A stretch of 34,552 nucleotides of DNA, taken from positions 1-34,552 of the forward strand of contig JAICJQ010000025.1 in the NCBI GenBank assembly GCA_025928335.1, written 5' to 3'. The notes below the pieces were generated by a model that saw only the letters and a program-made list of their open reading frames with translations, was not told where the DNA came from and did no database searches. This document shows positions 13,794 through 22,462 of the stretch, in pieces. A program made the position numbers and the translations under genes. This DNA is from Gemmatimonadaceae bacterium (GTDB lineage: Bacteria > Gemmatimonadota > Gemmatimonadetes > Gemmatimonadales > Gemmatimonadaceae). Numbering within the stretch: the stretch's first letter is position 1; each line of letters begins with the position of its first letter.

Positions 13794-16484
13794 CTAGTCC
13801 ACGCGGAGTACCGTGTTCGGGTCGACGCGTGCCGCGCGCCCCGCAGGCGCGACGCTCGCAATCACGGCGACGAGACCCGTCACCACCACGACCGCCGCGA
13901 ACGTGAGCGGGTCCGTCGGCGTGACGCCGTGGAGCAACGACGCGAGCACTCGCGTGAGCATCAGCGCCGCCAAGATGCCGATGACCAATCCGACCATCGC
14001 TTGGCGAACACCTGAGCCGAGCGCCATCGCCATCAGGTCCATCGGCGTAGCGCCGAGTGCGGCGCGAATCCCAAGCTCGTGCAGCCGAGACGCGACGACT
14101 TGCGATACGATGCCAAAGATGCCGATCGCCGACAGGAGCAGCGCGACGAGCCCGAACACACCGAGCGTCTCCATGGCGAAGCGCTGACCTCCGATCGCCG
14201 CGTCGACGATGTCGCGCATCGTCCGAATCTCCGACACCGGCAACCGCGGATCGATCGCCCTGACCTGAGCGCGCACCGCGGAGACGAGCCGTTTTGGATC
14301 GCCGTCCGTCTTCACGACGAGACTCATCAGCCGGCGCGTGTTGCCCGGCGCGACGGCGAATTGCGCGAGCGTCACGTAAAACTGCGGTTTTACAGTTCCG
14401 ATCAGCGCGTTATGACGGACGTCGTCGACGATGCCGACGATATGATATTTCTTCGTCGAGTCCGAACCGCCGATCCGCACGCGTGCACCGAGGGCGTGAC
14501 GCCCCGCGAAGTACTGCCGCTCGAACGCGCGATTGACGATCATCGCAAGCGGGCCATTCATGTCGTCGCCGGCCGTGAACGTGCGTCCCTCGCGCAACGT
14601 GAGACCCATCGTCTCGAAGTAGCCGGGCGTGACGATCTGCCAGTCACCCGGCGCGCCTTGGCCGGGAGGAGGCGTGTATCCCTCGATGCCGAGCCCCCAA
14701 TCACCCATCTCGCTGGCCAGCGGTAGCAAGCGCACGGCCGCGACGCGTTTCACACCGGGGAGCGCGGCCACTCGGCGTTGCAGATCGTCCCAGAACGCGA
14801 CGACCCGCACTGAATCGGGATAAAAAACCTGCGGCGTCGTGATGCGCATCGTCAACACGCCGTCGGAGCGGAAGCCGGGATCGACGTTGAGCAAATTGCG
14901 AACGGTGCGAATCATTAGTCCGGCGCCGGCGACGAGCACAACGGCGAGCGCGACTTCGACTGCCACGAGCGCTTGTCGCCAGCGGAGCCGTGCGCGTCCC
15001 ACCGTCGAGCCGCGACCACCTTCACGCAATTCACCGGACAGCGCGAGTTGGGTCGCGTTTGCCAGCGGAAGCACTCCCGTCAGCAAAGCAGTGACGACGG
15101 AGATGGCGAGCGCGAACAGCAGCACGACCCAGTCGATCGACGTCTCGGTCAAACGTGGCAATCCCGCCGGTGCGTTCGAGCGAAGCAGACGAACCGTGAT
15201 CCAGGCGAGGCCAAGTCCCATCGCGCCGCCGATCCCGGCGAGCAGCGCGCTCTCGGTGACGAGGAGCCGGGCAAGACGTTTCGTGCCCGCGCCGAGCGCC
15301 ACGCGAACCGCCAGCTCGCGCCGCCGCGCCTCGCCGCGCACGAGCAGCAACCCGGCGACGTTGGCGCATGCGATCAGGAGCACGAGCATCACGGCGCCGA
15401 ACACGACGAGCAGCACCGGGCGTACACGACCCATGATCTGCTCGTTCATCGGGATCACGAACGCGTGGAACCCAACGTTCGCCATGTAGCCGAACTTCTC
15501 GAGCTCAGCGACGATATCACGCAGCTGACGGTTCGCGGCGGCCGCTGTCGCGCCGGGGGCGAGGCGAGCGACTCCATAGTAGCCGTGGTTCGACCCGCCC
15601 TTGGGAAATTCCGGTCCGGGCAGTGCGCCCTCGTTCTTCGCGTCGGTGGCGAGCGGGAAGTAGATGTCGGTGCGTTCGCCGGCCGAATAGTCGAGCGGCA
15701 TCTGGAAGCCGGCGGGCGTGATGCCGACGACGGTGCGCTCGATGCCGGAGATTTGAATTCGCTTGCCGAGGATTGCCGGATCACCGGCGAAGCGCCGTTG
15801 CCAGAGCTCGTAACTGAGTACCGTGGCGCGCGGACCGCCCGGTTGATCTTCCTCGGCGGTAAAGCCGCGTCCGCGATCGAGGCGGACACCGAGGATCGAA
15901 AACACGTTGGCCTGCATGAGTGTCGATCGCACTCGCTCCGGCGAATCGCCGTCGATCGTCGCCGCGTTGTCCGTGTAGAGGCCGATGTCGGCGAACGCTT
16001 TGACGCGCGCCTTCCATCCTTCCCACTCATCATATGAAAGCCACGTCCGGTCGAAACCCTTCCATGCCGACCAGACGCCAACCACGCCTTCAGGGTTCGC
16101 GTACGGCAGCGGCGTGAGGAGCGCGTGCTTCACGACGCCGAACACCGTGCTCGTCGCGCCGATGCCGATCGCGAGCGTGATCGTCGCCGCCGCGGTGAGT
16201 CCCGGGCGGTGGCGCAGTGATCGCAGCGCAAAGCGGACGTCGCCGAGAGCGTCGAAGAAGGTGCTGGCGCCGCGTTCGTCGCGCGTGTCGTCTTTGTGTC
16301 GCTCCACGCCCCCAAACTCGCGGCGCGCGAGACGGCGTGCTTCACGCTCCGATAGCCCTTCGCCGCGATGTCGCTGCGTTTCCATGTCGAGATGGAAGCG
16401 CATCTCTTCGTCCATGTCGACGTCCTGGCGTCGTCGGCCGACGAGCGCGGCGACAGACGCGGCGACCTCGTGATACCATGCCAT
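13794..16484 (-). CDS. ABC transporter permease, ADOP type (PadR-linked)
   Basis: An 896-residue permease. Residues 20-60 are the soluble N-terminal extension of this family (DMDEEMRFHLDMETQ, EREARRLARREFGG). The first membrane segment is at about 95-118 (LTAAATITLAIGIGATSTVFG), followed by a large MacB-type periplasmic domain (YELWQRRFAGDPAILGKRI, GFQMPLDY). A three-helix FtsX block follows (VVFGAVMLVLLIACANVAGLLLVRG), then a second periplasmic domain and a second FtsX block (FGLVALLLSAIGIFGIVSQ ... LASLLHGVTPTDPLTF). It thus carries two FtsX modules in one chain. The partner ATPase is not nearby. MacB-like pumps export peptides, lipids or antibiotics or act mechanically; the substrate is unknown. 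It starts one base after the PadR gene's stop and is clearly cotranscribed with it. Confidence 0.94.
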   Translation of the reverse strand: MAWYHEVAASVAALVGRRRQDVDMDEEMRFHLDMETQRHRGEGLSEREARRLARREFGGVERHKDDTRDERGASTFFDALGDVRFALRSLRHRPGLTAAATITLAIGIGATSTVFGVVKHALLTPLPYANPEGVVGVWSAWKGFDRTWLSYDEWEGWKARVKAFADIGLYTDNAATIDGDSPERVRSTLMQANVFSILGVRLDRGRGFTAEEDQPGGPRATVLSYELWQRRFAGDPAILGKRIQISGIERTVVGITPAGFQMPLDYSAGERTDIYFPLATDAKNEGALPGPEFPKGGSNHGYYGVARLAPGATAAAANRQLRDIVAELEKFGYMANVGFHAFVIPMNEQIMGRVRPVLLVVFGAVMLVLLIACANVAGLLLVRGEARRRELAVRVALGAGTKRLARLLVTESALLAGIGGAMGLGLAWITVRLLRSNAPAGLPRLTETSIDWVVLLFALAISVVTALLTGVLPLANATQLALSGELREGGRGSTVGRARLRWRQALVAVEVALAVVLVAGAGLMIRTVRNLLNVDPGFRSDGVLTMRITTPQVFYPDSVRVVAFWDDLQRRVAALPGVKRVAAVRLLPLASEMGDWGLGIEGYTPPPGQGAPGDWQIVTPGYFETMGLTLREGRTFTAGDDMNGPLAMIVNRAFERQYFAGRHALGARVRIGGSDSTKKYHIVGIVDDVRHNALIGTVKPQFYVTLAQFAVAPGNTRRLMSLVVKTDGDPKRLVSAVRAQVRAIDPRLPVSEIRTMRDIVDAAIGGQRFAMETLGVFGLVALLLSAIGIFGIVSQVVASRLHELGIRAALGATPMDLMAMALGSGVRQAMVGLVIGILAALMLTRVLASLLHGVTPTDPLTFAAVVVVTGLVAVIASVAPAGRAARVDPNTVLRVD

Positions 16485-16485
16485 G

Positions 16486-16845
16486 TCAGGCTCCGGAGAA
16501 GGCGTAGCGGAGTACGCGGTTGACGGCCGCCGACGTCCGATTCCATTCCATGATTTCGGCGTCGAGTTGCTTCCGCCCCTCGGCCGTGATTCGGTAGTAC
16601 CGCGCGCGCCGGTTGTTCTCGCTCATGCGCCACTCGGCCTTGATCCATCCGCGCCGGAGCATCGCCTGGAGAGCGGGATAGAGCGACCCTTGGTTGACGT
16701 CGAAGACATCGCGCGAGATCTCGCGCAGCTTGAGGGAGAGCCCCCAGCCGTGCATGGGTGTTTCGGCGAGCAGCTTGAGCGCGAGCATTTCGAGGGTCCC
16801 ACGCACGACCTCGGCGCGCGGTCCCAGACGGGATTCGGTCGGCAT
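16486..16845 (-). CDS. PadR-family transcriptional regulator
   Basis: A 119-residue winged-helix repressor. It begins MPTESRLGPRAEVVRGTLEMLALKLL, typical of the PadR group linked to ADOP permeases, followed by MHGWGLSLKLREISRDVFDVNQGSLYPALQAMLRRGWI (the DNA-binding helix and wing) and YYRITAEGRKQLDAEI. The C-terminal helix includes VNRVLRYAF and mediates dimerisation. It probably senses a ligand of the downstream permease and controls its own operon. An imperfect inverted repeat, CTTTAG/CAAAAG, overlaps its ribosome site at 16850-16866. Confidence 0.95.
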   Translation of the reverse strand: MPTESRLGPRAEVVRGTLEMLALKLLAETPMHGWGLSLKLREISRDVFDVNQGSLYPALQAMLRRGWIKAEWRMSENNRRARYYRITAEGRKQLDAEIMEWNRTSAAVNRVLRYAFSGA

Positions 16846-16849
16846 GTTC

Positions 16850-16866
16850 CTTTAGATTACCAAAAG
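16850..16866. promoter_or_regulatory. Candidate PadR operator
   Basis: An imperfect inverted repeat CTTTAG-N5-CAAAAG lies just upstream of the PadR start and overlaps its AAAGGA ribosome site. The surrounding stretch is notably AT-rich for this genome. PadR regulators often bind their own promoter, so autoregulation here is a reasonable inference. Confidence 0.4.
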
Positions 16867-16906
16867 AACAAAAGGGTTGCTTGCCCTCCCATTTCGCCGC
16901 CCTGCA

Positions 16907-16974
16907 GCAAAATGCCCCGAATGGGGTCAGACCCCGTGCCGCAAAATGCCCCGAGTGGGGTCAGACCCCGGTTA
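16907..16974. repeat. 34-bp tandem repeat with GGGGTCAGACCCC palindrome, two units
   Basis: Units 16907-16940 and 16941-16974 begin GCAAAATGCCCCGA and contain the near-palindrome GGGGTCAGACCCC. They differ at one position within the first 17 bases (GAATGGGG versus GAGTGGGG) and at the last few bases. The TGA stop of the MscS-family gene (16961-16963 on the minus strand) lies inside the second palindrome. A diverged single copy of the palindrome is at 31755-31767. Each palindrome would form a hairpin in RNA, so the pair may end transcription of the channel gene. Confidence 0.85.
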
Positions 16975-18754
16975 AGTGCGCTGGGGGCGCTGGGTTAGGC
17001 TCGCGCGGGGCCGCGCCCAACAACTCCATGGCGGCGCGATAGAGGCGCGCGCGCATGGCCGACCGCTCGCTGAGCCGAGTCACGTAGCGCACGGTGATCT
17101 CCGCCCCGCCCGGGATCGGACGAAGGTTGACCGTCGGTGTGGCGGCGAGCGTGGCGAAGTGCGGAGCGCGGGGGGAACCCTTCCACTCCGCCTCGGCCTC
17201 GCGCGCGCTTTCCACCGTCGCCGCTTCCACTTCGCCACGCAGCGCCTCGGCGATCGGAAAGGGATCGCGGCTCTCCGGCACGACGATCTGCACATCGTCG
17301 AGCAGCCACTGCCCCGTCGTCGAGAAATTGAAGTAATGGCCGTGAATCGCGAAGCTGTTGTTGAACGTCACGCGTCGACCCGTGAGATGACTCTCGCCCG
17401 AGCCGGCGCCCGTCTCGAGCAGCACCGTCTGGAACATCCCGAGCTCCACGACCTCGCCCGTCACCCCATTGATCTCGACCAGGTCGCCCGGACGAATGCC
17501 GTCGGCGCCCATGAGCACGAACCATCCAATGAACGCGACGATGAAATCCTGAAGGGCGACGGTGAGCCCAGCGCCGACGAGCCCGAGGAACGTTCCGAGA
17601 TTGCTCGGCGGTCCGAAGATGACGAGCAGGATGAGCAGGATGCCGAGCATCTGCAGCGTCACTCGGCCCAACATCCGCAGCGTGTGCATGCGACGGCGAT
17701 CCATCGTCAGCTTGGACGTCGTGCGATCCGCCCAACGCAGCAGGAGCACGCCGAGCAGGATGATGATCAACAACGCGACGACACTTCGCGCGATGCGATT
17801 CTTCGCCGCGGTCTCCTGCGTCTTCACAACGCTCGTCCACGTCGTGAACACGCCGGCCAATTCCTGATGCGTGTCGACGCGCCGGTCGAGCGTACCGAGC
17901 AACTTCTGTCGCAGCGTTTGCCGTCGAGCCTCGGCGAGCAACGCGGCGGTCGAGTCGCTCGTGAGCGTCGCGTTGGCTTGCAGCCGTCGCGCGGCGCGCG
18001 CTTGAATCGAATCGTGGCGCTGGCGGAGCACCTTTGCCGTCGAATCCGCCGAGGCGCCGGCCTCGATCAGTGCATACCGCTTGTCGCGCAACGCCTGCCA
18101 GGTCGAGATCTGTGCCACGAGACCGGGCTTGATGACGAGCGGTGCGATCGTGATGCGCAGCGTGTCCGACGCCTTCGACGCCGCTTCGTGCTGCTTGATC
18201 ATCTCGTCGAAGCCCGACTGCGGATTGCCGCCCGCGGTCATCAGATCCTGCTGCGCGTCGTCGACCTCGTCCTGGTCGAGCGTCGCAACGGCTTTCGCCA
18301 GCTCCAGCTGATCGTTGAGCTTCTGCGCTTCGGCGGGACCAGCTTTCGCGGCCTGCGCCGTGAGCCGGTCGACCGTCGCCTTGTCGTTGGCGAGCGTGCG
18401 AAGCGCTTCCTGAAGCCGCGTGTTGATCTGCTGCGCTTTCGTCGTCGCCGCGACCGGACGCGACGCCATCCGCCACACGGCCTGCGCGAACCCGAGATCG
18501 GTCGCTTTGTCGGCAAGACGAAGCGCCGATTGCGCGGACTCGCGTTCCTCGGGAGCCGTCGGCATGCGGACAAGGGATTTCACCGTCTCGAGCGTGCTCT
18601 CGTCGACGGGGAGCGCTCCGGTCTGCGGCCCACGCCCGTTCGCGTCGCGCGGCGCCGGCGGGCGCGGTTGCGGGCGCGTGAGGACCACGGCGTAAATCGC
18701 CGCGGCGAGCAGCAGCCCGAGAATTCCGACGGTGGCGTACTTCCGAAATTGCAT
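16961..18754 (-). CDS. MscS-family mechanosensitive channel with long helical N-terminal domain
   Basis: A 597-residue membrane protein. There is one N-terminal membrane anchor (about 7-26), then a proline-rich linker and about 280 residues of helical, coiled-coil-like sequence (55-310), probably periplasmic. Membrane helices follow at about 322-341 and 365-382, and the pore-lining helix at about 385-415 (LGLVGAGLTVALQDFIVAFIGWFVLM). The MscS beta domain follows: GIRPGDLVEINGVTGEVVELGMFQTVL, VTFNNSFAIHG. It opens under membrane tension to release solutes; the extra domain may tune gating. The last codons (GV and the stop) are supplied by the 34-bp repeat, so the original C-terminus may have differed. 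It diverges from the exonuclease gene across only 23 bp. Confidence 0.92.
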   Translation of the reverse strand: MQFRKYATVGILGLLLAAAIYAVVLTRPQPRPPAPRDANGRGPQTGALPVDESTLETVKSLVRMPTAPEERESAQSALRLADKATDLGFAQAVWRMASRPVAATTKAQQINTRLQEALRTLANDKATVDRLTAQAAKAGPAEAQKLNDQLELAKAVATLDQDEVDDAQQDLMTAGGNPQSGFDEMIKQHEAASKASDTLRITIAPLVIKPGLVAQISTWQALRDKRYALIEAGASADSTAKVLRQRHDSIQARAARRLQANATLTSDSTAALLAEARRQTLRQKLLGTLDRRVDTHQELAGVFTTWTSVVKTQETAAKNRIARSVVALLIIILLGVLLLRWADRTTSKLTMDRRRMHTLRMLGRVTLQMLGILLILLVIFGPPSNLGTFLGLVGAGLTVALQDFIVAFIGWFVLMGADGIRPGDLVEINGVTGEVVELGMFQTVLLETGAGSGESHLTGRRVTFNNSFAIHGHYFNFSTTGQWLLDDVQIVVPESRDPFPIAEALRGEVEAATVESAREAEAEWKGSPRAPHFATLAATPTVNLRPIPGGAEITVRYVTRLSERSAMRARLYRAAMELLGAAPREPNPAPPAHLTGV

Positions 18755-18777
18755 GGCTAGCTCGAAGATACCGAACG

Positions 18778-19626
18778 ATGACCGCGGATGAAAACATCGT
18801 CGTTCACCTGATCGACGGCACCTACGAGCTGTTTCGCCACTTTTACGGCCTTCGCCGCGTCACCGGAGCGGAAGGGGCTGACAAGCCCATGGGGGCCGTG
18901 GCCGGAGTGCTCGGCACTGTCGTGCAGATGCTCGAGCAGGGTGCGACCCACATTGGCGTCGCGACCGATCACGTGATCGAGTCGTTCCGCAACGACCTCT
19001 GGCCAGGATACAAGACTGGCGACGGCATCGAGCCGGCGCTGTGGGCCCAGTTCCACCCGCTCGAGGAAGCCCTCGCCGCACTCGGCGTCGCGACGTGGGC
19101 GATGGTCGAGCTCGAAGCGGACGACGCACTCGCGTCCGCCGCCCGCCTCGCGGCGCAGGACGAGCGTGTGGGCAAAGTCTGCATCTGGACGCCGGACAAG
19201 GATCTCGCCCAATGCGTCGTCGGCACGCGTGTCGTGCAAATGGATCGCCGGAGCGGACAGATTCGCGACGCCGACGGCGTGCGCGCCAAGTTCGGGGTGA
19301 GCCCGGAGCACATTGCCGATTATCTGGCGATCGTCGGCGATTCGGCCGACGGCTATCCCGGTCTCAAAGGCTGGGGTCCGAAGACGGCAGCCCGGCTGAT
19401 CGAGCGCTACGGCCGGCTCGAGGACTTCCCTGCAGAGTCGCTTGGCGAGAACAGAGAACTGGCGCTCCTCTTCAAAACGCTCGCCACGCTGCGCACCGAT
19501 GCGCCGCTCTTCTCGAACGTAGACGAGATCCGTTGGCGAGGACCAACGCCGACTTTTGCCGCCGTCGCCGAACGGCTTGGCGACGCGCGATTGTCGGCGC
19601 GCGTTGTCAAGCTGCAGAATTCTTGA
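18778..19626 (+). CDS. 5'-3' exonuclease / flap endonuclease (Pol I N-terminal type)
   Basis: A 282-residue stand-alone 5' nuclease of the FEN superfamily, which removes 5' flaps and primers. Acidic metal ligands: LIDGTYELFRHFYG (D13), ATDH (D64), the VELEADDALAS cluster (E111, E113, D115, D116), WTPDKDLAQ (D140, D142) and VGDSADGYPGLKGWGPKTAARLI (D188, D191, with the helix-hairpin-helix GxGPKTA). The family consensus GDSSDNIPG reads GDSADGYPG here. A gene separate from DNA polymerase I is seen in a number of bacteria. No good ribosome site precedes ATG 18778, which fits the 23-bp divergent gap. A helper role in repair with the ligase and PolDom in this window is possible but they are not adjacent. 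Confidence 0.92.
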   Translation: MTADENIVVHLIDGTYELFRHFYGLRRVTGAEGADKPMGAVAGVLGTVVQMLEQGATHIGVATDHVIESFRNDLWPGYKTGDGIEPALWAQFHPLEEALAALGVATWAMVELEADDALASAARLAAQDERVGKVCIWTPDKDLAQCVVGTRVVQMDRRSGQIRDADGVRAKFGVSPEHIADYLAIVGDSADGYPGLKGWGPKTAARLIERYGRLEDFPAESLGENRELALLFKTLATLRTDAPLFSNVDEIRWRGPTPTFAAVAERLGDARLSARVVKLQNS

Positions 19627-19757
19627 CGCTGAACATTTCGGCCGCGCGATGGGGCAAGAAAGTTGTCATCGCGACGACGAGTGAGACCACACGTGACGCA
19701 CGACACACGGACGAACGCCGCGTCGGTGACTCTCATTATTGATTAGCAGTCCGGCTC
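19627..19757. other. Intergenic region before the TonB receptor gene
   Basis: About 130 bp with no ORF or repeat that I can support. It should contain the receptor promoter. The AT-rich run at about 19728-19746 (CTCATTATTGATTAG) is the best candidate for a -10 region, but no paired -35 is clear. Confidence 0.4.
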
Positions 19758-22082
19758 ATGGAACCCAAAATCCCTTCCATGAGCAAACTTCTACGGACCG
19801 CCGCCGGCCCGCGCCGCGCGCCACTGATCGCCTTCGCCGTTCTCGTCGCGTCGGGCAGCGCCGCGTCTGGTCAACTCTCCACGGGGCGCGTCGTCGTACG
19901 CGTCATGAGCGACACCCTCCCCATCGTCGGCGCCAACGTCGCCAGTGGCGCGGCGAGCGGCGCGACCGATCGCTACGGGTTCGCGACATTCACGCTGCCG
20001 ACCGGCCACCGCACCTTTCGAGTCGCGTCGTCCGGCTTCGCACCCGAGAGCCTCGCGCTCAACGTCGGCAAGGGAACGATGCGCGTGAACGTCGCGCTGC
20101 ATCACGAGCCTGCCGCGCCGAAAGAGCGCATCGCAGCGACGCGCGATGTCCGCGAGTACGCGCCACCCAAGGAACCGGTCATTCCGGCCCCGATCGTGCG
20201 CGAGGCTCCGCGTCCATCGACGAAGCAGCCACTCGTCGCCAAGCGCGACCTCCGCCGCGGCGGCGATGATGCGACGAACGTCGAAGTCACCGATCGATTC
20301 ACGATGGACGAGCAGGTCGAACGCTCGCCCGGTTCGATGACCGACGTCCTCAATCACATCGACGGCGTGCGTGTGCAACCATTGTCGGCGGGATCCGCCG
20401 GCGCGGGGATCCGCGTAGACGGCATGCCCGGTCATTACACCAAGATCCTCTCTGACGGCCTTCCTTTGTACGGTGCCTCCACCGAAGGCCTGGAGTTGCT
20501 CCAGACCCCTGCGCTCGGCGTTGAGCGCGTCGAGGTCGTCAAGGGCATTTCCTCCGAGCTGTACGGTACGAGCGCGATCGGCGGCATCGTGAACGTGATC
20601 TCGGCGCCGCCGACGTCTCCCTCGGAGGTGCTCGTGAATGGGTCGACGCGTGAAGCGTCGGACGTCGCACTCTTTCAGAGCCACACCTTCTCACCGCGTT
20701 GGAGCGCGTCGCTCGTCGCGGGGCGACACTACGCGAACCCGGGCGATCCCGACGCGGACGGTTGGGCGGAGATTCCCGGTTACAAGCGCATCGTCGCTCG
20801 GCCGCGCGTGTATTGGGCGCGCGATGATCGCAGCAACTGGTTCATGACGGGCGGGTGGATGTCGGAGAATCGCCGGAGCGGGACATTTGGCCTGGCGAGA
20901 CTCCCCGACTTCAACAGATACAGCGACGACGCCGACACGCGACGAGGCGATCTCGGAACGGTCGGCCGCATCACGCTCGACACGAGCATGTTTCTCACCG
21001 TGCGCGCGTCGATGACACGCGAGTGGCGGACGCGCTGGTTCGGCACCGATCGCGAAGCCGACCGACGGAACACGATCTTCGGCGACGTCGCGCTCACCAA
21101 GTCACTGCCGCAGAGCAACCTCTTCACCGGTGGCATCGGCTTCGAGCGCGATCAGTTCGCGGACCTCGACAATCGCGAGTTCTCGTACCGCTACACGACG
21201 CCGGCGCTCTACGGCGAAGACACCTGGACGCCTGACCCGCGTCTCGCGGTCACCGCCGGAGCGCGCCTCGACCTGCACAGCGAGTACGGAGACTTCGTGA
21301 GCCCGCGTCTGGCCGTCGTCGTGCGGCCGTCCGATGCGTGGACGGCGCGACTGTCGACATCGAATGGTGTCTACGCTCCAACGCCATTCACCGACGAGAC
21401 GGAAGCCTACGGACTCTCGCACGTCCGACGGTCGAATCGTGAAGCCGAGCATGCGTCCGGTTCTTCGCTTGACGTGACTCACGTCGCCGGCGCGCTCGAG
21501 CTTCGCGGCTCGGCCTATCGCACGGTCATTACGCATCCGTTGATCCTGCGGACCCTCGGCGAGGAGTTGCAGCTCGTCAACGCCGATGAACCGACGCGCA
21601 TCATGGGTGGTGATATCTCGGCGCGCTATCGCCTGCGTCCGCTCCGCTTCACGGCGACCTACTCATATCTCGACGGCAACCGCCCCGAGATCGGGCAGCT
21701 GTTCGGCGAAGACTTCGAGGTCGATACGACGATGCGTCGCCCCGTGCTGCTCAACCCGCGCCACTCCGGCTCCCTCGAGCTCGCGCACGAGCGTGACAAC
21801 GACCGGGTGATCGGCCTCGCCGCCCACTTCGTCGGACGCATGGAGCTGCGCGACACGCTCTACAGCGGCAGCCGCCCCTACGTCACGCTCGACGCACGAC
21901 TCGAGAAGCACGTCGGCCCGGCGATCCTGTTTGCGTTCGCCAAGAACATCACCGGTGTGAAGCAAGCGCAGTTCTTCCCTGTGCTGCTCACGGCGTCCGG
22001 GCCTGCCGGTCAGTGGACGCGAGATGCGTGGGGGCCGCTCGAGGGATTCGTGTTCAATGCGGGCCTGCGGGTGAAGTACTAG
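19758..22082 (+). CDS. TonB-dependent outer-membrane receptor with carboxypeptidase-regulatory domain
   Basis: A 774-residue receptor that imports a ligand across the outer membrane using TonB energy. The signal peptide ends near SAASG (about residue 38). Residues 43-115 form a carboxypeptidase-regulatory-like beta domain (LPIVGANVASGAASGATDRYGF). A proline-rich linker (about 117-165) precedes the plug domain (about 175-285: SMTDVLNHIDGVRV, VERVEVVKGISSELYGTSAIGGIVNVISAP). The rest is the 22-strand barrel ending VFNAGLRVKY with the terminal aromatic. The start may be ATG 19758 or the ATG seven codons later (19779), which gives a tighter signal peptide. The ligand is unknown; the plug's resemblance to cobalamin and siderophore receptors is only general. 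It is followed by a 380-bp gap with a MITE-like element. Confidence 0.94.
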   Translation: MEPKIPSMSKLLRTAAGPRRAPLIAFAVLVASGSAASGQLSTGRVVVRVMSDTLPIVGANVASGAASGATDRYGFATFTLPTGHRTFRVASSGFAPESLALNVGKGTMRVNVALHHEPAAPKERIAATRDVREYAPPKEPVIPAPIVREAPRPSTKQPLVAKRDLRRGGDDATNVEVTDRFTMDEQVERSPGSMTDVLNHIDGVRVQPLSAGSAGAGIRVDGMPGHYTKILSDGLPLYGASTEGLELLQTPALGVERVEVVKGISSELYGTSAIGGIVNVISAPPTSPSEVLVNGSTREASDVALFQSHTFSPRWSASLVAGRHYANPGDPDADGWAEIPGYKRIVARPRVYWARDDRSNWFMTGGWMSENRRSGTFGLARLPDFNRYSDDADTRRGDLGTVGRITLDTSMFLTVRASMTREWRTRWFGTDREADRRNTIFGDVALTKSLPQSNLFTGGIGFERDQFADLDNREFSYRYTTPALYGEDTWTPDPRLAVTAGARLDLHSEYGDFVSPRLAVVVRPSDAWTARLSTSNGVYAPTPFTDETEAYGLSHVRRSNREAEHASGSSLDVTHVAGALELRGSAYRTVITHPLILRTLGEELQLVNADEPTRIMGGDISARYRLRPLRFTATYSYLDGNRPEIGQLFGEDFEVDTTMRRPVLLNPRHSGSLELAHERDNDRVIGLAAHFVGRMELRDTLYSGSRPYVTLDARLEKHVGPAILFAFAKNITGVKQAQFFPVLLTASGPAGQWTRDAWGPLEGFVFNAGLRVKY

Positions 22083-22083
22083 C

Positions 22084-22099
22084 CTCTCTCCGAAGAGAG
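22084..22099. terminator. Short hairpin just after the TonB receptor stop
   Basis: CTCTCT-CCGA-AGAGAG is a perfect six-pair stem with a four-base loop directly after the stop codon. There is no following T run, so intrinsic termination is uncertain. Confidence 0.35.
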
Positions 22100-22106
22100 C
22101 TAAGTG

Positions 22107-22332
22107 AACTACTTACCGCAGAGGCGCTGAGTCGCAGAGGGTGCCCGTAAGTGCTCGCGACTGCGCGCACACGACCCGATGAACTTTTCTTGGGAACCGA
22201 CGCTCCGCATGCTTCTCGTCGCCTCCCGAGCGGCAGTCCCAAAGAAATTCTCGGTCATTGCATAATGAGCTTCGCCCGCCACGCAGACGCCCTCTGCGCC
22301 TCGGCACCTCCGGGCCTCTGCGGTAAGTAGTC
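22107..22332. mobile_element. MITE-like element with terminal inverted repeats
   Basis: The left end ACTACTTACCGCAGAGG (from 22109) and the right end CCTCTGCGGTAAGTAGT (22315-22331) are near-perfect inverted copies. The similarity extends inward: GCGCTGAGTCGCAGAGG on the left versus a diverged GAGGCGCAGAGG on the right strand. The 190 bp inside has no ORF of note. The repeat core ACCGCAGAGG is a familiar dispersed intergenic motif in several phyla. Size, ends and lack of coding fit a non-autonomous mobile element, but no target duplication can be claimed by eye. It occupies most of the 380-bp gap between the receptor and the PEBP gene. Confidence 0.6.
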
Positions 22333-22462
22333 AAGAACGCTCAAACACCCGCGACGCCCTACGAGCCGCCAGTACGAGCTGACCGTCCGGCTCGCCGAGG
22401 TGGACCAGCCCTTATCATTCAGCAGAACTCGAGGGGCGCCCTTTGGCGCCGAGGAGACGCCA
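22333..22462. promoter_or_regulatory. Upstream region of the PEBP-family gene
   Basis: The remainder of the 380-bp gap holds no convincing ORF. It should carry the promoter for 22463. A small inverted repeat GGGGCGCC-CTTT-GGCGCC lies at 22433-22450, just before the ribosome site, and could be a regulatory hairpin in the leader. Confidence 0.4.
22451..22456 (+). promoter_or_regulatory. Ribosome binding site of the PEBP-family gene
   Basis: GAGGAG, six bases before ATG 22463, decides that start over the upstream in-frame alternative at 22400, which would lack a signal peptide at its end. Confidence 0.7.

Noticed and set aside
16976..18760. Long plus-strand open frame opposite the MscS-family gene
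   Set aside because: Arg/Glu-rich composition without motifs; the minus strand has clear membrane helices and the MscS domain.
22433..22450. Riboswitch in the leader of the PEBP gene
   Set aside because: Only one small hairpin is present, with no conserved aptamer core that I recognise.
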